Origin: Desulfobacterales bacterium HSG17
GTDB lineage: Bacteria; Desulfobacterota; Desulfobacteria; Desulfobacterales; Desulfococcaceae
Length of the DNA stretch: 24,547 bases
Direction: 5' to 3'
Assembly (NCBI GenBank): GCA_030377945.1
Contig: JAUCGD010000029.1
Coordinates: forward strand, 1-24,547
The notes under the pieces are model-generated. The model searched no databases, had not been told where the DNA came from, and saw nothing but the letters and a program-made list of their open reading frames with translations. Position 1 is the stretch's first letter. The number at the start of each line of letters is the position of its first letter. Shown piece after piece: positions 1 through 7,443 of the stretch. The translations under genes were made by a program, and so were the position numbers.

Positions 1-789
1 CGGCTTGCCAGTGCTGTTAAGAAATTATACGCACTGACACCTGAACGCGGTCCTGGAAAAAGACAGATTACTGACGAAGAAACATTGAAAACAGCAATTA
101 CCAAAATCTTAAAACAGCATAAAGTAGAAGGGATGCTTTGTTGCAAATACGAAAAAGAAGTAGAACAGCAGGAAAAATATGTAGGCAAAGGCAAAGGGTC
201 CGCAAACAGGGCTAAGAGAATAATTGAAAAAGTCAGATATCAAATGCTAAGTGTAACCCGCAACGAATACAGAATAAAGAAAGAGAAGGCAAATCAGGGC
301 TGGAAGGTCTTTGTAACCGACGTATCTTCAAATCGTCTTGACTTCGGGGGTATTGTGAAATGTTACCGCAAGGAATATAGAGTAGAACGTATATTCAACC
401 GTTTGAAAAGCCGAATGAATATCGCTCCTTTGTATGTCAAGAGAGACGATCAAGTTAAAGGCAAAACTCATTTACTGACTATCGGAGCAAGAATTTTGAC
501 AATAATAGAATATCAAGTACGGCGCTCTCTTCAGAATGACCAGGCGAAATTAAAAGGGTTGCATCCTGAAAATCCTGGAAAGTTGACTGACGTGCCGACA
601 AGTGAAAAACTTTTAAAAGCCTTTTCTGATATTAATCTCACCTTTATAAAATCACAAGGTGTTGTTGCAAGATGCTTAACCCCGTTAACAGATTTACAGC
701 AGGAAATTTTGAAAAGGCTGGGCCTGAAATGTTCTATTTACAAAAATCTTGAAATTACAAAAAGTCCTGCTGTATTAAGCGAATGGTGA
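1..789 (+). CDS. IS4/IS1634-type DDE transposase, C-terminal part (5' end outside window)
   Basis: The reading frame is open from base 1, so this is the 3' part of a longer gene and the ATG-like start near 85 is internal. About 262 residues are present. The segment around residues 115-145 has the spacing Y-x2-E-x3-E-x6-K (YRKEYRVERIFNRLK). This resembles the YREK signature of IS4-superfamily transposases, with E at the usual R position, and would carry the third acidic catalytic residue of the DDE triad. The following LTIGARILTIIEYQVRR stretch also fits the C-terminal region of IS1634-like transposases. The stop TGA lies at 787-789, next to what should be the right end of the element, and the last 15 bases overlap the end of the convergent solute-binding gene. 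The family is recognised from memory of the pattern; the exact IS name is not known. Confidence 0.8.
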   Translation, partial: RLASAVKKLYALTPERGPGKRQITDEETLKTAITKILKQHKVEGMLCCKYEKEVEQQEKYVGKGKGSANRAKRIIEKVRYQMLSVTRNEYRIKKEKANQGWKVFVTDVSSNRLDFGGIVKCYRKEYRVERIFNRLKSRMNIAPLYVKRDDQVKGKTHLLTIGARILTIIEYQVRRSLQNDQAKLKGLHPENPGKLTDVPTSEKLLKAFSDINLTFIKSQGVVARCLTPLTDLQQEILKRLGLKCSIYKNLEITKSPAVLSEW

Positions 790-795
790 GTTATT
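1..795 (+). mobile_element. Right part of an IS4/IS1634-family insertion sequence
   Basis: Only the right-hand part of the element is in the window, so its two inverted repeats cannot be compared. The right boundary is placed just after the transposase stop. The reason is that the solute-binding homology of the convergent gene stops at about 795, where its reading frame runs into the IS end. The boundary is accurate to perhaps ten bases. Confidence 0.6.
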
Positions 796-3036
796 AAGGG
801 CTTTTTGAAGAATATTGACCAGTTCTGGCCAGTCTTTTCTAACCGCCATAGTCTGATCATAGGAATACGGGGTTTCTCCTGCCACTTTTATTGAAAACTT
901 ACCTGTTTCCCGGATATAATAAGAGGTGGTCAGGATATTCCCCACATAGGCAAATACCTCCCCCCTGACCAGCCTTTCAAGAGATTCGCATATTGTTCCT
1001 GTTGTAATAAGCCGGATATCCGGATAATCACGGGACAGCCATTCCTGAACCGCGTATCCTTCTACCACTGCTATCTTTTTTCCGTTTAATTCCATAAGGT
1101 CATTGATATAAGTAACATTACTCTTTGTAAATATGACCACGGGAATAGAAAGATAAGGCCGGGTAAAGTTTAAATAATTACTCCGTTCCGAAGTTCTGGC
1201 AAGACAGGAAAACATGTCAACTTCACGATTCTTTACCTTTGCAACAAGCTGGGTCCAGGAAAGCTCCGGAACAATGTCAAACCTGATATTGAGCAGTTTT
1301 TCAATGACCTTTAAATATTCTGGAGAAATACCTTGATAATCCCCGTTTCCATCTGCAAATTCAATGGGAGCCCAGTTGGAATCACTGGCTACCCGGATGA
1401 CCGGGTGATCGCTCAGCCAGGATTCTTCTGTTTTTGTTAAGCTGATTTCTGTTGATTTTAACAAAGGGATGTTAACCCACTTATTTGATATAAAGTTAAT
1501 TTCCGCATCTGTAAGAGAGTCAATACCTTTATTGAGAATTGAAACCAGCTCAGGCCAGTCAGGTCTTATCCCCATGACAGCATCAACGGGCAGCTCTCGA
1601 ACAAAATAAACAGGGATCAGACCGGTGAATCCCTCTTTTGTGATAAGGTAATTATTATGGCTGATCCCGATCATTGCATCGGCCTTTTGTTCAAACACCA
1701 TGCGTAATGCTTCTACTATATTGTCTGCTTCGATCAAATTTACCTTTTCGATCTCAATACTGGACCCCAATATCTGCGGGATAACCATTCCCTTCATCAT
1801 GGACACGTTTTTTCCTTCCAGGTCTTTCAGGCTTTCTATTTTAAATGAATTATCTTTTCTTCCAAAAACGGTCATATAGGATTTGACATACGAATGTGTT
1901 TTTATCAGTCCTAATTTATCCCCCAATTTCGGTGCCATGCCCAGTATGCCGTCAATTTCCTTATTTGCAGCTTTATCCTGGATTTCTACCCAGTCTTCAG
2001 CCCTGACATTAATATCCGTTCCCAGTCGGTAGTTGAGCAGATTAAGAATATCAATCATAAGGCCTGAGAGCCTGCCTTTTTTGTCTTTTATAAGGAACGG
2101 GGGCATGGAATCGTTAAATCCGAGTGTGATATCAGGATGTTTTTTAAGCCAGTTTTTGTCATCTTCAGATAAAAGGTTTTTGTCATATTGAGACTTGATA
2201 TTATCTGCCTGTTTTAATATGGGAGCAGCAGACCATTTGGATAAAACAGCATTAATTTCAGCCTGTGTAAATGAATCAATTCCTTTATTAAGAATTGAAA
2301 CCAGCATGGGAAATTTCGGATGTATTCCCATATATGAATTCATTGGTTGCTCCATAGCCATAAATGTTGGAACCAGTCCGGTCAGCATATATTTTGAAAC
2401 CAGATAATTTTGAAAGGAATAACCCATCATTGCATCAGTTTTTCTTTCATATACCGATTTAAGGGCATCAAGAACTGTATCTGTTTCAATAATGGTGATC
2501 TTATCAAGTGTTTTTAACAAGTTTTTTGCAAATAAATAATTCTTTAATATTGAAACCTTTTTCCCTTTCAAATCTTCCAGGTTCGTTATTTCAGAAGAAA
2601 TATCAGAATGTGTGAATACAGTAGGATACACAGTAAAGTGTGAATGTGTTATCACAAGACCTCTCTTAACAGCCTGAGGTTTTGAAATATTCAGCATTCC
2701 TTGAATTTGCCCTTTTTCAGCCTTGCTTAGGATTTCAGACCATTTTCCGGTCTCTATGCTAAACTCAGTACCCAATTTCAAGTTTAACTGACTGAAAAAA
2801 TCAATAAGGATACCTGAAAGTCTCCCATTTTCTCCCTTGATAACCGCAGGTTCAAGAGATTCTGAAGTTCCGAATGTAATGGACGGATGGTCTTTGAGCC
2901 AGGCTTTTTCTTCATCTGCAAGTATTACAGGTGGTTGTGCAGCATATACTGATGCTTTACACAATAAACATAAAATTAGTAAAATAATACTTTTATAAAT
3001 ATATTTCTCAGATAAACTTTGTAATAGTATTCTCAT
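775..3036 (-). CDS. Periplasmic protein with three tandem solute-binding (SBP_bac_3) domains, truncated at its C-terminus by an IS
   Basis: The 753-residue product starts at ATG 3036; the longer frame begins with TTG inside a repeat element. Residues 1-34 form a signal peptide or N-terminal anchor (hydrophobic SIILLILCLLC, then SVYAAQ). Three homologous units of 230-260 residues follow, each opening with WL(K/S)(D/K)HP and containing a G-x-L-x-G-x2-(I/P) segment. Units 1 and 2 close with LVSILNKGIDS(L/F)T.AEIN followed by KW. Unit 3 stops at ELVNILQKALN, just before that closing motif, and the last residues (NSPFA) are encoded by the IS end. SBP_bac_3 proteins bind amino acids or related small ligands. 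In this lineage, tandem copies often form the sensor part of histidine kinases or cyclases, so a lost downstream signalling domain is likely (inference). Confidence 0.8.
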   Translation of the reverse strand: MRILLQSLSEKYIYKSIILLILCLLCKASVYAAQPPVILADEEKAWLKDHPSITFGTSESLEPAVIKGENGRLSGILIDFFSQLNLKLGTEFSIETGKWSEILSKAEKGQIQGMLNISKPQAVKRGLVITHSHFTVYPTVFTHSDISSEITNLEDLKGKKVSILKNYLFAKNLLKTLDKITIIETDTVLDALKSVYERKTDAMMGYSFQNYLVSKYMLTGLVPTFMAMEQPMNSYMGIHPKFPMLVSILNKGIDSFTQAEINAVLSKWSAAPILKQADNIKSQYDKNLLSEDDKNWLKKHPDITLGFNDSMPPFLIKDKKGRLSGLMIDILNLLNYRLGTDINVRAEDWVEIQDKAANKEIDGILGMAPKLGDKLGLIKTHSYVKSYMTVFGRKDNSFKIESLKDLEGKNVSMMKGMVIPQILGSSIEIEKVNLIEADNIVEALRMVFEQKADAMIGISHNNYLITKEGFTGLIPVYFVRELPVDAVMGIRPDWPELVSILNKGIDSLTDAEINFISNKWVNIPLLKSTEISLTKTEESWLSDHPVIRVASDSNWAPIEFADGNGDYQGISPEYLKVIEKLLNIRFDIVPELSWTQLVAKVKNREVDMFSCLARTSERSNYLNFTRPYLSIPVVIFTKSNVTYINDLMELNGKKIAVVEGYAVQEWLSRDYPDIRLITTGTICESLERLVRGEVFAYVGNILTTSYYIRETGKFSIKVAGETPYSYDQTMAVRKDWPELVNILQKALNNSPFA

Positions 3037-3050
3037 TTCATCTTTTAATG

Positions 3051-3329
3051 TTAACCCTACAACGACACTTATGATTTTAAGCCCCAAAGGGGCGGATTAA
3101 TACAGCCCAGGGCTTCGGCGAGCTCAGTCGAGTCGCCAACGGCCTGGGACTTGAGTATCAAAAATTATTCAGCTCTGAAAGAGCGTGTTATTATGAAAAA
3201 TAAAATTTTGAAATTATTGTTTAATACGCTCTTTCAGAGCTTACTTTTTGGGTGGAATTCCGATCCCAGGCCGCTGGCCTGGGCTTTATCAATTTGCCCT
3301 TTCAGGGCTAAGTGTCGTTGTAGGGTTAA
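3051..3329. repeat. 279-bp palindromic REP/MITE-like element with perfect 21-bp terminal inverted repeats
   Basis: Positions 3051-3071 and 3309-3329 are exact reverse complements (outer end TTAACCCTAC). Inside are a GCCCC-AAA-GGGGC hairpin (3081-3093), its counterpart GCCC-TTTCA-GGGC (3296-3308), imperfect AGCCCAGG/GCCTGGG arms, and a perfect 16-bp inverted repeat (3171-3186 with 3226-3241). No transposase is encoded, and no clear target-site duplication is seen. The element lies 14 bp upstream of the ATG of the solute-binding gene, so it separates that gene from its native promoter or supplies a new one. Confidence 0.75.
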
Positions 3330-3445
3330 TTTATAGTATAGGATTGATTAAAGTTCCCCTGCAATTTCTAATTGTTATTTTTTGCTGCTTTTTTCAACAT
3401 TTAAGTAATTAATGCTTTTAAGATCATAAGATAACTCCTTCAGGC

Positions 3446-3561
3446 TCAATACAGGAATCGGATGAATTCAAGGAAGGCCGGAACTGCTATGGCTGCAAGT
3501 ATGCCTTAATAACAACAACAATCATTAATTCAATAAGGGTAAATCCACGATTTGTTTTCAT
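3446..3561 (-). pseudogene. Remnant of a type IV pilin-like gene, frameshifted in the N-terminal helix
   Basis: Translation from ATG 3561 gives MKTNRGFTLIELMIVVVI, a textbook class III prepilin signal: basic leader, G^FTLIE cleavage site and hydrophobic helix. An excellent ribosome site (AGAGGGGG) lies four to five bases upstream. At about 3506-3508 one base is missing relative to the family. The other frame then continues GILAAIAVPAFLEFIR, exactly the usual continuation, and stops at 3446. The globular pilin domain is absent. The remnant could be a dead gene, or a recombination donor carrying only the conserved N-terminus. Confidence 0.7.
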
Positions 3562-3595
3562 AATTCCCCCTCTTTGTTATATTGTTAATACTGTA

Positions 3596-3624
3596 TTGAC
3601 TTGATTTTTATATTTAATTATGGT
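3596..3624 (+). promoter_or_regulatory. Possible sigma-70-type promoter for the cbiR-like gene
   Basis: TTGACT at 3596-3601 is followed after 17 bases by TATGGT at 3619-3624, in a very AT-rich stretch about 80 bases before the ATG at 3704. The match to the -35 box is good and to the -10 box moderate. No Shine-Dalgarno sequence is obvious before the start codon. Confidence 0.3.
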
Positions 3625-3703
3625 GTTTAAGATACTTTTGACTGAAAAAAGGTTAACAGAATTTACTTAAAAAATCAAATAATATCAATCAAATAATAAA
3701 TTT

Positions 3704-4531
3704 ATGCCGAATATTTCCTTTACAAACAAATATCAGCCCATCCCCAAATCATACAAAAAAAAATTTCCTTTTAAACTGGGGACAACCTCTTTTATTTATC
3801 CTGATGATTATATCCCCAATGCTCAAATGCTTGCTCCTTATGTGGATGAAGTTGAACTCCTGATATTTGAAAGCACATGGCCTGACAGTATTCCTTCAAC
3901 TGAAACTATTGAAAGATTAAGAATAATTGGTAAAGAAACCAGTTTGAAATATAATATTCATTTGCCCATAGATGTATCTTTAACTGCCTCCGACCCTAAA
4001 GTCCATGAACATGGTGTCAGGGTTTTATGTCAGGTTATTGAAAGAACATCCCCCCTTTGCCCGTCAACCTATACTCTTCATCTTCCGTTTAACAGAAAAT
4101 TGAATAATGACAAAGAGATAAAAAAAAGGCTGGATAATGCTTGCAAAGGATTAGAGAAGATTCTGCAAACAGGCATAAAAAGCAGTCTGATCTCTGTTGA
4201 AACCCTGGAATATCCTTTTGAATGGGTTAAACCGCTTATTAATGACTTCAACCTTTCAATTTGTATGGACATAGGTCATTTATTCCTTTACAATTTTGAT
4301 CCTGAATCTTTTTATGATAAGTTTTCAGATAAAATTTCCATCATACATCTTCATGGAGTCAGGGATAAGCAGGATCATATTTCCCTGGAAAAGTTATCGC
4401 AGGATCATATGCAGATTGTTAAAAAAATATTAAAGCAGTTTAAAGGAATTGTATCCCTGGAAGTTTTTTCATATAAAAACCTTGTTCCTTCACTGATATT
4501 ATTGGATAAAGAAATAAACAGGAAAGAATAA
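3704..4531 (+). CDS. cbiR: CbiR-type cobamide-remodelling phosphodiesterase (AP endonuclease 2-like TIM barrel)
   Basis: This is a 275-residue protein with the sugar isomerase/AP-endonuclease-2 TIM-barrel pattern. The opening KLGTTSFIYPDDYIPNAQML, then VDEVELLIFES and the YNIHLPID strand, match what I recall of CbiR. CbiR enzymes hydrolyse the phosphoester of the nucleotide loop of cobamides so that the lower ligand can be exchanged. Likely metal or active-site residues at strand ends are E51, H86, H126, E166, D189, H192, H217 and E253; all are visible. There is no signal peptide, so the protein is cytoplasmic. The gene is followed at 99 bp by a methyltetrahydrofolate:corrinoid methyltransferase gene, which fits a corrinoid role. 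The weaker alternative is a generic sugar-phosphate isomerase/epimerase-family protein. Confidence 0.7.
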   Translation: MPNISFTNKYQPIPKSYKKKFPFKLGTTSFIYPDDYIPNAQMLAPYVDEVELLIFESTWPDSIPSTETIERLRIIGKETSLKYNIHLPIDVSLTASDPKVHEHGVRVLCQVIERTSPLCPSTYTLHLPFNRKLNNDKEIKKRLDNACKGLEKILQTGIKSSLISVETLEYPFEWVKPLINDFNLSICMDIGHLFLYNFDPESFYDKFSDKISIIHLHGVRDKQDHISLEKLSQDHMQIVKKILKQFKGIVSLEVFSYKNLVPSLILLDKEINRKE

Positions 4532-4532
4532 A

Positions 4533-4603
4533 ACCACGAATAACACAAATAAACACGAATATATTAAAAATTTAAATTCGTGTTTATTCGTGGTATTCGT
4601 GGT
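4533..4603. repeat. Long imperfect hairpin repeat (ACCACGAAT type)
   Basis: A 28-base arm at 4533-4560 is the reverse complement of 4576-4603 with two mismatches, around a 15-base AT-rich loop. It lies between the cbiR-like gene and the methyltransferase gene. Similar ACCACGAAT/AACACGAAT hairpins are widespread intergenic repeats in bacteria. There is no T-tract on the plus strand, so it is more likely a mobile or REP-like repeat than a terminator, but it could affect readthrough between the two genes. Confidence 0.65.
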
Positions 4604-4629
4604 AAAAAATAAAATTAAAAGGAATCAAA

Positions 4630-5418
4630 ATGTTACTTGTTGCAGATAATTTACAGATTACAAACCAGATTATTGAAAAAGCTGTTAAAGAGTTAAACCC
4701 AAAGCCGATTCAGGACATGGTAAAAAAATGCGAAGCAGCCGGGGCTGATGCCATTGATATAAATTCAGGGCCTCTATCCCGTGATCCTGAAAAGAAAATG
4801 GCATTTATGGTTGAATCTGTTCAGGAAGTAACAACTTTGCCTGTACTTCTTGACACCACAAATCCAAAAGCACTTAAAGCAGGTCTTGAAGTCAGTAAAA
4901 ATAAAACCATAATAAACGGGTTTTCCCTTGAACCAGCAAAACTGGAATTCATCCTGCCTTTAGCTGAAAAATATGATGTTGATATTATTGGCTATCTGCT
5001 CTATCCCAACAGCCATGTGCCACATGATGAATCTGAAAGACTGAATATCGCAGTTGAGCTTTACGGGGAATTTCAAAAAGCAGGCATAGATAATGAACGC
5101 CTGATTATAGATCCTGTTGTTGCCCCTGTTATGTGGGAAAACGGTAATCTTCAGGATATGGAAATTTTATCTGTTATCCGAAATCTTCCTGATCTCCTGG
5201 GATTTCCAGTAAAAACCATTGCAGGTATTTCAAACCTGACCACTGGATCAGGACCCAAGGACAAAAAACTGCTCCTGGAAAGAACATATGTTCCCATGCT
5301 TGCTTCAGCAGGTCTGAGCATGGCTTTGATGAATATTTTTCATTTGGATACTGTTCAGGTTATAAGGGCTTGTAATTCTTTGCAAAGCAGGCATATTTTT
5401 ACATGGGAAGAAGTTTAG
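4630..5418 (+). CDS. Methyltetrahydrofolate:corrinoid methyltransferase (pterin-binding TIM barrel, AcsE/MeTr-like)
   Basis: The 262-residue protein belongs to the pterin-binding (dihydropteroate synthase-like) family and has the size of AcsE/MeTr from acetogens. Pterin-site residues seen are D43 and N45 in DINSGP, D75 in LLDTTNP, N96 in IINGFS, D161 in IIDPVV and N202 in GISNLTTGSGP. These closely match the positions known for the Moorella enzyme (D75, N96, D160, N199). It should move the methyl group of methyl-H4folate to a corrinoid protein in the Wood-Ljungdahl or a related C1 pathway. AAAAGGA lies six to seven bases before the ATG. The upstream cbiR-like gene supports corrinoid dependence. 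No corrinoid protein gene is adjacent. A MITE is inserted exactly at the stop codon without changing the protein. Dihydropteroate synthase itself is less likely because the DHPS signature residues are absent. Confidence 0.8.
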   Translation: MLLVADNLQITNQIIEKAVKELNPKPIQDMVKKCEAAGADAIDINSGPLSRDPEKKMAFMVESVQEVTTLPVLLDTTNPKALKAGLEVSKNKTIINGFSLEPAKLEFILPLAEKYDVDIIGYLLYPNSHVPHDESERLNIAVELYGEFQKAGIDNERLIIDPVVAPVMWENGNLQDMEILSVIRNLPDLLGFPVKTIAGISNLTTGSGPKDKKLLLERTYVPMLASAGLSMALMNIFHLDTVQVIRACNSLQSRHIFTWEEV

Positions 5419-5592
5419 TGTAAGCTGTCTAAACCGGCTAATTTTCTTTGCTCGCTTTTTGGACTGTTTTAACTGCCCTTCGACAAGCTCATGGCTCGGT
5501 TGGCTTACCGTTCCCTGAGCTTGTCGAAGGGAACAAAACCGGGCAAAAAATAATTGCAAAAAGTGACTTTTTTAGACGGCTTAAGTTTAGTG
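5412..5592. mobile_element. 163-bp MITE (5421-5583) with 13-bp inverted ends and a 9-bp target duplication
   Basis: The ends TAAGCTGTCTAAA (5421-5433) and TTTAGACGGCTTA (5571-5583) are inverted repeats with one mismatch. The 9-mer AGTTTAGTG flanks the element directly at 5412-5420 and 5584-5592, a clean target-site duplication. Inside is a perfect 16-bp hairpin arm pair, CCCTTCGACAAGCTCA (5476-5491) with its complement at 5516-5531, a repeat common in many bacteria. The intervening arms also pair loosely. The left duplicate contains the TAG stop (5416-5418) of the methyltransferase gene. No protein is encoded, so movement would need a transposase in trans. Confidence 0.8.
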
Positions 5593-5647
5593 TTTTATTT
5601 TTTGTGTAGGAAACTATAAAACAGAGTGCAGGTTTTTGAGGTATATC

Positions 5648-7429
5648 ATGAAATTTCCATACGGCATCAGCGATTTTAATGCGCTTATAAGTGAGGGATA
5701 TTATTATTGCGACCGGACAGACCGGATTCCCCTGCTTGAGAATACGGGAAAGTATCTGCTGTTTATCCGTCCCCGCAGGTTTGGCAAAAGCCTGCTTCTT
5801 TCCATGCTGGAAAATTATTATGATGCAGCACGGAAAGACCGGTTTGATGCGATTTTCGGTCATCTGAAGATCGGAAAGAAACCCACACCGCTCAAAAACC
5901 GGTATCTGATCCTTCAGTGGGATTTTTCATGTGTTGATCCTACCGGAACTGCCTTAGAGATAAGACAGGCGCTTTATGACCATGTGAATTCGAGTATTGA
6001 TGAATTTTTAATCTATTATAGAGAATATCTGAATATCCCTGTGAAAATCAGTGAACGAAATGCGCTCAGTTCCCTCAGCTCCCTGCTTTCAGCTGTTCGA
6101 GAAGCAGGATATCCCCTGTATCTTCTCATAGACGAGTACGACAATTTTGCCAATGAGGTGATGACAGGCATTCGGAATGAACAGGATAACTACACTGCCC
6201 TGGTTCATGAAAAAGGGCCGCTGAAAACACTGTTCAAAGCTGTAAAATCAGCTGCCGGAAGAGGCGGTATTGACCGTATTTTCATTACCGGGGTATCTCC
6301 TGTGGTTATGAGCGATATAACCAGCGGGTTCAATATTGCAGAAAATATCTACCTTAAGCCCGGTTTCAACGATCTCTGCGGTTTTACCGAATCCGAGACG
6401 GAAAAAGCGCTGAAATCTGTGGCAGAGGACTGCGGCATTGATGAAAAAGATGCGGCAGAGGCTCTTGCCCTGATGCGGACATGGTATAACGGCTATACCT
6501 TTTCCCCAGAATCCGATACACGGGTTTACAATCCAACCCTGTCCATTTATTTTATGAAAGCATTCCAGGAGACATGTAAGTATCCCCGGAATATGCTTGA
6601 TGCCAATCTTGCCACAGATGATGCAAAACTCGACTACGCGGCACAGGTTCCAGGGGGGCGGCAGATGCTCCTGGAAATCACGCGGGGAAAGGAGCTGGTG
6701 AGTATCAGCAAGATAGCCGACCGGTTCGGAATTAAAGAGATGCTCGCAGACAGCAGCAAAGACCAGGTTTTTTTGGCATCATTCCTTTACTATTTCGGAG
6801 TGCTGACCCTGGGCGGAGAGACTGTCGGGGGCAAACTGATCCTGAAAGTGCCCAACCTGGTAATGCGCGGCCTTTATGTGGATCGGATTGAACAGATGCT
6901 GCTGCCGAAATCATCAGACAGGGATGAGGGCAGGGCCGCAGCTGAGTGTGTGTATATGAAAGGAGACATGGAACAGATCTGCAAATTTATTGAAAGTCGT
7001 TATTTCCAGGTATTCCATAACCCGGATTATAAATGGGCCAATGAACTGACCGTAAAAACCGCCTTTCTTACCCTGCTGTACAATGACATATTATATATCA
7101 TGGATTCCGAACATGAGGCCGGACGGGGATATGCAGACCTGACTATGATTATCCGGCCTGATATGCGGCGGTTTGAGATTTATGATGTGCTGATCGAATT
7201 TAAATACGTGAAATTGGGAGATGCCGGTGTTACAGGGGAGGAAGCAGGACAGTTGACACCTGTGGAATTGCGGAAGATTCCTGCAATGATCTCACAGATG
7301 AAGGATGCACAGGGGCAGGTGAAACGATACGGGAATGCTTTGGAAAGAAAATACGGAAATCTGAGGCTGAAAAGGTATGCGGTTGTTTCCCTTGGATTTG
7401 AGCGGATATGGTGGGAAAATGTTGTGTGA
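5648..7429 (+). CDS. AAA-ATPase-like protein with C-terminal PD-(D/E)XK nuclease domain
   Basis: Start ATG 5648 is preceded by TTGAGG at good spacing; the frame also opens at TTG 5636. The 593-residue protein combines an N-terminal AAA-ATPase_like domain with a C-terminal PDDEXK_9-type domain. The ATPase part shows a phosphate-binding loop RPRRFGKS (41-48), Walker B-like LLIDEYDNF (about 159-167) and [15 protein letters not shown]. The nuclease part shows D497, then E517 and K519 in LIEFKY. Such proteins occur in very many paralogous copies in some Desulfobacterota, Bacteroidetes and Clostridia. Their role is unproven; defence and mobile-element functions have been proposed. The gene appears clearly richer in G and C than its neighbours, which suggests separate acquisition. 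The next gene begins 14 bp after its stop. Confidence 0.85.
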   Translation: MKFPYGISDFNALISEGYYYCDRTDRIPLLENTGKYLLFIRPRRFGKSLLLSMLENYYDAARKDRFDAIFGHLKIGKKPTPLKNRYLILQWDFSCVDPTGTALEIRQALYDHVNSSIDEFLIYYREYLNIPVKISERNALSSLSSLLSAVREAGYPLYLLIDEYDNFANEVMTGIRNEQDNYTALVHEKGPLKTLFKAVKSAAGRGGIDRIFITGVSPVVMSDITSGFNIAENIYLKPGFNDLCGFTESETEKALKSVAEDCGIDEKDAAEALALMRTWYNGYTFSPESDTRVYNPTLSIYFMKAFQETCKYPRNMLDANLATDDAKLDYAAQVPGGRQMLLEITRGKELVSISKIADRFGIKEMLADSSKDQVFLASFLYYFGVLTLGGETVGGKLILKVPNLVMRGLYVDRIEQMLLPKSSDRDEGRAAAECVYMKGDMEQICKFIESRYFQVFHNPDYKWANELTVKTAFLTLLYNDILYIMDSEHEAGRGYADLTMIIRPDMRRFEIYDVLIEFKYVKLGDAGVTGEEAGQLTPVELRKIPAMISQMKDAQGQVKRYGNALERKYGNLRLKRYAVVSLGFERIWWENVV

Positions 7430-7443
7430 AAAAAGGAAAAAAC

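Noticed and set aside
3151..3336. 61-residue plus-strand frame
   Set aside because: It lies wholly inside the 279-bp palindromic element and owes its open frame to the hairpin arms; composition and lack of homology argue against a gene.
4078..4272. Minus-strand frame opposite the cbiR-like gene
   Set aside because: It is a mirror frame of a well-supported gene, without a ribosome site or recognisable domain.
4533..4603. Rho-independent terminator between cbiR-like and methyltransferase genes
   Set aside because: The hairpin is strong but AT-rich, has a long loop and no T-run after it on the plus strand; it fits a dispersed repeat better.
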